Made by a program: the position numbers and the translations under genes
Shown here: positions 28,371 to 34,800 of the stretch, piece by piece
Position numbering within the stretch: position 1 is the stretch's first letter
How the letters are laid out: each line of letters starts with the position of its first letter
The notes under the pieces: generated by a model
The model's database searches: none
What the model was told of the DNA's origin: nothing
What the model saw: the letters and a program-made list of their open reading frames with translations, nothing else
Assembly: GCA_036488085.1 (NCBI GenBank)
Contig: DASXHZ010000112.1
Coordinates: 1-34,800 of the forward strand
Origin: DASXHZ01 sp036488085
Lineage (GTDB): Bacteria > Acidobacteriota > Thermoanaerobaculia > Gp7-AA8
DNA: 34,800 nt
Direction: 5' to 3'

Positions 28371-29779
28371 GCGAGCACTTCGACGTCATCGTCATCGGCG
28401 GCGGGACCGCGGGGCTCGTCACGGCTTCTGGCTGTGCGCGGATGGGGCGGAAGGTCGCGCTGATCGAGCGCGCGAAGTTGGGCGGCGATTGCCTCTGGAC
28501 CGGCTGCGTGCCGACGAAGGCCCTCGTCGCGAGTGCGAAGCTGGCGCATCAGATGCGGAACGCGCGGGCGTTCGGGTTGGAGGCGGTCGAGCCGCGCATT
28601 TCGCCGCGGGCGGTCATGGAGTCGATGCGTGAGACGCGTCGTGCGATCGAGCACCACGACGCGCCGGAGAAGTTCCGCGCCCTTGGAGTCGACGTCATCG
28701 AAGGGGAGGCGAAGCTCGTTGCACGCGATGCGGTCGAAGTCGCAGGCCGAACGTTGACCGGGAAGGACATCGTCATCGCGACCGGGTCGCGGACGGCTGT
28801 CCCGCCGGTCGACGGCCTCGCCGAGGCTGGGTACCTCGATCACGCGAGCTTCCTCGACCGCGATGAGTTTCCGCGTTCGATCCTCATCCTCGGCGGCGGC
28901 TCTATCGGGATCGAGTTCGCGCAGATCTTTCGCCGCTTCGGATGCGAGGTCACGGTCGTCGAGGCAGGCGATGAGATCGTCAACAAGGAAGACCACGAAG
29001 TCATCGCGGAGCTGCGGAAGACCCTGACGAGCGAAGGGATCACCATCCGCACGAAGAGCAAGGTGACGGCCGTACGCGTGGCGGACGGGAAGAAGCACGT
29101 CAGCACGGGCAGCGACGAGATCGCGGCCGAAGAGATCTTCGTCGCCTCGGGACGCCGCGGCAATACGGAGAACCTCGGACTCGAAGCGCTCGGCGTGAAG
29201 ATGAACCGTTCGTACGTCGCGGTCGACGGCTCCCTCCAGACGAGCGTCGCGCGCATCTGGGCGATCGGCGACGTGCATGGCGGTATGCAGTTCACGCACG
29301 TCGCGGCGTACGAGGCGGTGAAGCTCGTCCGCAACATGCTCTTCCCTGGTCGCGTGCGCGTCGACTACAGCGACATCCCGTGGGGTCTCTACACCGATCC
29401 GGAGGCTGGCCATATCGGGATGACGGAGGGCGAGGCGCGCGAGAAACATGGAGAGTCGATCAAGACCTACCGCGTCGAGATGGCCGACGTCGACCGCGCC
29501 GTCGTCGACCGCACGACGCACGGCTTCATCAAGTTCGTCTGCGACGCGAAGGGGCACATCCTCGGCGCGCACGCGCTCTGCTCCAACGCCTCGACGCTGA
29601 TCGAAGAGGTCGTCCTCGCGCGGCGGAAGAAGATGAAAATCGGCGAGCTGGCGCAGCTCGTCTCGCCGTACCCCTCGCTCGCCGACGCGATCGGAAAGAC
29701 GGGCTCGCTGTATTACGGGGATATCGCCGCGAGCTGGCTCGGCGCGGTCGGACGCCGCATCGCCTCCTGGTCGCAGTGA
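28367..29779 (+). CDS. Flavin-dependent disulfide reductase-like enzyme (dihydrolipoyl dehydrogenase/MerA-like)
   Basis: A 470-residue class I pyridine-nucleotide disulfide oxidoreductase. The FAD loop is VIVIGGGTAGLVTA (7-20), the redox cysteine pair is C42 and C47 (GGDCLWTGCVPTKAL), the NAD(P)-binding loop is ILGGGSIGIEFAQ and the second FAD motif is IWAIGDVHG. In the C-terminal domain the segment YPSLADAIGK has tyrosine where lipoamide dehydrogenases have the catalytic histidine (AHPTLSE). It also lacks the C-terminal double cysteine of true MerA, so the substrate is unknown. It starts with a GTG coupled to the YjbQ stop. Confidence 0.88.
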   Translation: MSEHFDVIVIGGGTAGLVTASGCARMGRKVALIERAKLGGDCLWTGCVPTKALVASAKLAHQMRNARAFGLEAVEPRISPRAVMESMRETRRAIEHHDAPEKFRALGVDVIEGEAKLVARDAVEVAGRTLTGKDIVIATGSRTAVPPVDGLAEAGYLDHASFLDRDEFPRSILILGGGSIGIEFAQIFRRFGCEVTVVEAGDEIVNKEDHEVIAELRKTLTSEGITIRTKSKVTAVRVADGKKHVSTGSDEIAAEEIFVASGRRGNTENLGLEALGVKMNRSYVAVDGSLQTSVARIWAIGDVHGGMQFTHVAAYEAVKLVRNMLFPGRVRVDYSDIPWGLYTDPEAGHIGMTEGEAREKHGESIKTYRVEMADVDRAVVDRTTHGFIKFVCDAKGHILGAHALCSNASTLIEEVVLARRKKMKIGELAQLVSPYPSLADAIGKTGSLYYGDIAASWLGAVGRRIASWSQ

Positions 29780-29802
29780 TATCGTCGATTCGCGCGAGAC
29801 GC

Positions 29803-29919
29803 ACGCCCCTCATCCGGCGCTTCGCGCCACCTTCTCCCGAGGGAGAAGGTTGTAATGAGCCTGACAACAATCCTTCTCCCTCGGGAGAGGGTGCCGCGAA
29901 GCGGCGGGTGAGGGGCACG
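29803..29919. repeat. Long inverted-repeat element, copy 2
   Basis: Same structure as the copy at 24349-24476. Left arm (29803-29849) begins ACGCCCCTCATCCGGCGCTT; the right arm (29872-29919) ends CGGCGGGTGAGGGGCACG. Inner palindromes are GGCGCTTCGCGCC, TTCTCCCGAGGGAGAA and CCGCGAAGCGG. The loop is about 22 bp and differs from copy 1. It fills most of the gap between the flavoenzyme and sodC. Confidence 0.85.
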
Positions 29920-29949
29920 GCGCTCGCGAAACTATTTGGAGGAAAGAAG

Positions 29950-30486
29950 ATGAAGAAACTCTCCCTCGCACTGATCCCCACCGCCCTTTTCCTCTTCGCC
30001 GCATGCGCCCACACGCCGCAACCGATGGCGACGACCACGCTCGCGCCGCTCGGCTCTGCGACCGCGCACGGCCACGTGCACTTCCAGCAGCAGAAGGACG
30101 GCACGGTCGAAGTCACCGTCGACCTGACCGGCCTCGCGCCGAACACGACGCACGGCTTCCACGTTCACGACAAAGCGTCGTGCGCCGACTTCGGGAACGC
30201 GGCCGGCGGCCACTACAACCCGACCAACGCGCCGCACGGTGCGCCCGACGCAGCGAGCCATCACGCCGGCGACTTCGGCAACGTTACGTCGGACGCGAGC
30301 GGCGAAGTGCACACGACGTTCATGACGCACTCGATCACGGTCGGCGGCATGAACGACGTCAATGGACACGCGGTCATCCTCCACGCGAATCCGGACGACC
30401 TCACCTCGCAGCCGTCGGGCAATGCAGGCCCGCGCATCGCGTGCGGTGTGGTGCAGTTGATGGCAGGCGAGATGCACCACATGTAG
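29950..30486 (+). CDS. sodC: Cu/Zn superoxide dismutase, lipoprotein form
   Basis: A 178-residue protein that dismutates superoxide in the envelope. A lipoprotein signal ends at C19 (FLFAAC). Copper and zinc ligands are visible: H71 and H73 (GFHVHD), H88 (GGHYNP), H96, H105 and D108 (HHAGDFGN), and H145 (AVILHANPDD). C78 and C165 form the conserved disulfide. A strong GGAGG site stands before the ATG at 29950. The C-terminus has extra histidines (MHHM). It is followed by a small lipoprotein gene after 3 nt. Confidence 0.93.
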   Translation: MKKLSLALIPTALFLFAACAHTPQPMATTTLAPLGSATAHGHVHFQQQKDGTVEVTVDLTGLAPNTTHGFHVHDKASCADFGNAAGGHYNPTNAPHGAPDAASHHAGDFGNVTSDASGEVHTTFMTHSITVGGMNDVNGHAVILHANPDDLTSQPSGNAGPRIACGVVQLMAGEMHHM

Positions 30487-30489
30487 CGC

Positions 30490-30963
30490 ATGAAGCGCGC
30501 TGCACTCCTCCCACTCCTGCTGTTTGCGGCGTATTGCACATCAGGAGCGGGAGGGATGCAGCCGAGCGGCGCGCGATCGGGACACGGCGCGATCACCGTA
30601 CAGGTCGCGCCGAATCCGATCGTGGCGCAGTCGGTCAGCGGCAACGTCTACGACTTCCCGTTCGACGTCATCGTTCGCGAGACCGGCGGACATTCCGTCA
30701 CCATCACCGGCGTCACCGCCGACGTCACCGCGATGGGCGGCCTACGCGTCGCGCAGGATTCCTACGACGCGGCGAAGATCAACTCCCTCGGCTACTCGAC
30801 GACCCTTCCGGCGAACGGCGAGCTGCGCTACCACTTCGCGCCGCGGCGCTCCGTTCCCGACGAACGGCTCTTCAGCGGCGTCTCCGCCGACCTCACCGTC
30901 GCCGCGACCGACGACACCGGCATCGCCACGTCCGCGAAGACGACGGTGACGGTAAAGCGGTAA
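30490..30963 (+). CDS. Small lipoprotein of unknown function
   Basis: A 157-residue protein with a lipoprotein-type signal (LLLFAAYC, cysteine C16). The mature part is rich in Thr, Val and Ser and seems to form one beta-sandwich-like domain (for example FPFDVIVRETGGHSVTITGV and SADLTVAATDDTG). I do not recognise the family. It lies 3 nt after sodC, so the two are probably co-transcribed. It ends 3 bp from the end of the convergent peptidase gene. Confidence 0.65.
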   Translation: MKRAALLPLLLFAAYCTSGAGGMQPSGARSGHGAITVQVAPNPIVAQSVSGNVYDFPFDVIVRETGGHSVTITGVTADVTAMGGLRVAQDSYDAAKINSLGYSTTLPANGELRYHFAPRRSVPDERLFSGVSADLTVAATDDTGIATSAKTTVTVKR

Positions 30964-30966
30964 CGG

Positions 30967-33780
<2,814 letters not shown>

Positions 33781-33807
33781 AACGCGTAGTGTACGATTCG
33801 CGGCCTC

Positions 33808-34800
33808 ATGCCTGCACCGATCACCGATTTCATCAAGCACCACTACCGTCATTTCAACGCGGCGGCCCTCATCGCGGCGGCTGAGGATTACAACCGGCAC
33901 CTGGCCTCGGGCGGAAAGATGCTCGTCACCATCGCCGGGGCGATGTCGACGGCGGAGCTCGGGCTCTCGCTGGCCGAGATGATCCGGCAGGACAAGATCC
34001 ACGCGATCAGTTGCACCGGCGCGAACCTCGAGGAAGACATCTTCAACCTCGTCGCACACGATCACTACGAGCGCGTACCGCACTACCGGTCGCTGTCAGC
34101 CCACGACGAGCAGGCGCTGCTCGACCGCCACATGAACCGCGTCACCGACACCTGCATCCCCGAGGGGGAAGCGATGCGGCGGATCGAGTCGGCGGTACTG
34201 CGGCATTGGGTCGCGAAGGACAAGGAAGGGAAGCGGCTGTTCCCGCACGAGTTCATGTACGAGATCCTGCGCGACGGCTCGATCGCCGAGTCGTACCAAA
34301 TCGATCCGAAGGACTCGTGGATGGTCGCCGCCGCCGAAAAGAACCTCCCGATGTTCGTTCCCGGCTGGGAGGACTCCACGCTCGGCAACATGTACGCCGG
34401 CCACTGCATCACCGGCGACGTCAAGAACGTGCACACGGTGCGCACCGGCATCGAGTACATGATCGAGCTGGCCGACTTCTACACGAAGACCTCGGAATCG
34501 GCCTCGATCGGCTTCTTCCAGATCGGCGGCGGCATCGCCGGCGACTTTCCCATCTGCGTCGTGGCATCGATCAAGTACGACCTCGAGCAGCCGGTCAAGC
34601 CCTGGGCGTACTTCTGTCAGATCTCGGACTCGACGACCTCGTACGGCTCGTACTCGGGCGCGACGCCCAACGAGAAGATCACCTGGGACAAGCTGACGGC
34701 GGAGACGCCGATGTTCGTGGTCGAGTCCGACGCGACGATCGTCGCGCCGCTGATGATGAACGCGCTGCTCGAGTGCAAGCAGCACCCGGCCGAGGCCAAC
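33808..34800 (+). CDS. Deoxyhypusine synthase-like protein (3' end outside window)
   Basis: The first 331 residues are present; the gene runs off the window. Typical family segments are SDLI-like IAGAMSTAELGLSLAEMI, ISCTGANLEEDIFNLVAHDH and the region around the catalytic lysine, ITWDKLTAETP. Eukaryotic deoxyhypusine synthase modifies eIF5A, which bacteria lack; bacterial members are thought to make spermidine or homospermidine, or have unknown roles. The lysine is retained (WDK; WGK in most). It diverges from the peptidase gene with only 27 bp between, where the promoters of both must lie. Confidence 0.85.
   Translation, partial: MPAPITDFIKHHYRHFNAAALIAAAEDYNRHLASGGKMLVTIAGAMSTAELGLSLAEMIRQDKIHAISCTGANLEEDIFNLVAHDHYERVPHYRSLSAHDEQALLDRHMNRVTDTCIPEGEAMRRIESAVLRHWVAKDKEGKRLFPHEFMYEILRDGSIAESYQIDPKDSWMVAAAEKNLPMFVPGWEDSTLGNMYAGHCITGDVKNVHTVRTGIEYMIELADFYTKTSESASIGFFQIGGGIAGDFPICVVASIKYDLEQPVKPWAYFCQISDSTTSYGSYSGATPNEKITWDKLTAETPMFVVESDATIVAPLMMNALLECKQHPAEAN

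Noticed and set aside
28367..29779. Mercuric reductase
   Set aside because: The enzyme has the redox CxxxxC pair but lacks the C-terminal double cysteine and the N-terminal metal-binding domain, and no mer genes are nearby.
33781..34083. N-terminal extension of the M28 peptidase of about 100 residues
   Set aside because: The ATG at 33780 gives a signal peptide, and the extension would overlap the well-supported deoxyhypusine synthase-like gene on the other strand.

Overview
GC-rich bacterial DNA, probably from an Acidobacteriota-like organism. This is an inference from overall gene style, composition and abundant short palindromic repeats; there is no rRNA gene to confirm it. No tRNA, rRNA, CRISPR array or transposase gene was seen.

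Layout. Positions 1-674 hold a 21-bp tandem array and a broken minus-strand secreted-protein gene. A YfhO-type membrane protein (694-2976, +) converges on the dominant feature of the window, a minus-strand energy-conservation unit that runs from 17554 down to 3010. Its order is MidA/NDUFAF7-like methyltransferase, nuoA-B-C-D-H-I-J-K-L-M-N, atpZ, an atpI-like gene, atpB and atpE, and it ends in an intrinsic terminator placed inside the end of the yfhO-like gene. Two tandem OmpA-family genes, a secreted protein of unknown function, an OmpA gene remnant, an ATP-grasp ligase-like gene and a membrane pyrophosphatase follow (17641-23775). The right third holds a second 21-bp array, two copies of a long inverted-repeat element, a VapBC-type toxin-antitoxin pair, a Ser/Thr kinase with a TPR-like partner, YjbQ coupled to a flavin disulfide reductase-like enzyme, a Cu/Zn superoxide dismutase lipoprotein, a small lipoprotein, an M28 peptidase-PDZ-propeller fusion and the start of a deoxyhypusine synthase-like gene.

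Most interesting point. The complex I locus lacks nuoE, nuoF and nuoG. Both NuoB and NuoC carry an extra C-terminal domain of about 65-75 residues with four cysteines spaced C-x2-C-x3-C-x17-C, resembling the small Fe-S domain of RnfB and of assimilatory sulfite/nitrate reductase flavoproteins. The two domains are 48/65 identical by hand alignment, so the complex may carry two additional, near-identical Fe-S clusters, possibly for an unusual electron donor. The nuoB linker to this domain is itself partly made of a translated palindromic repeat, and four other unrelated palindromes lie at junctions or gene ends along the same operon.

Working together: the nuo genes (quinone reduction with ion pumping), part of F0 (membrane rotor and stator of ATP synthase), the likely complex I assembly methyltransferase and the membrane pyrophosphatase all concern the transmembrane ion gradient. 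The remaining genes are mainly envelope, stress and signalling functions.
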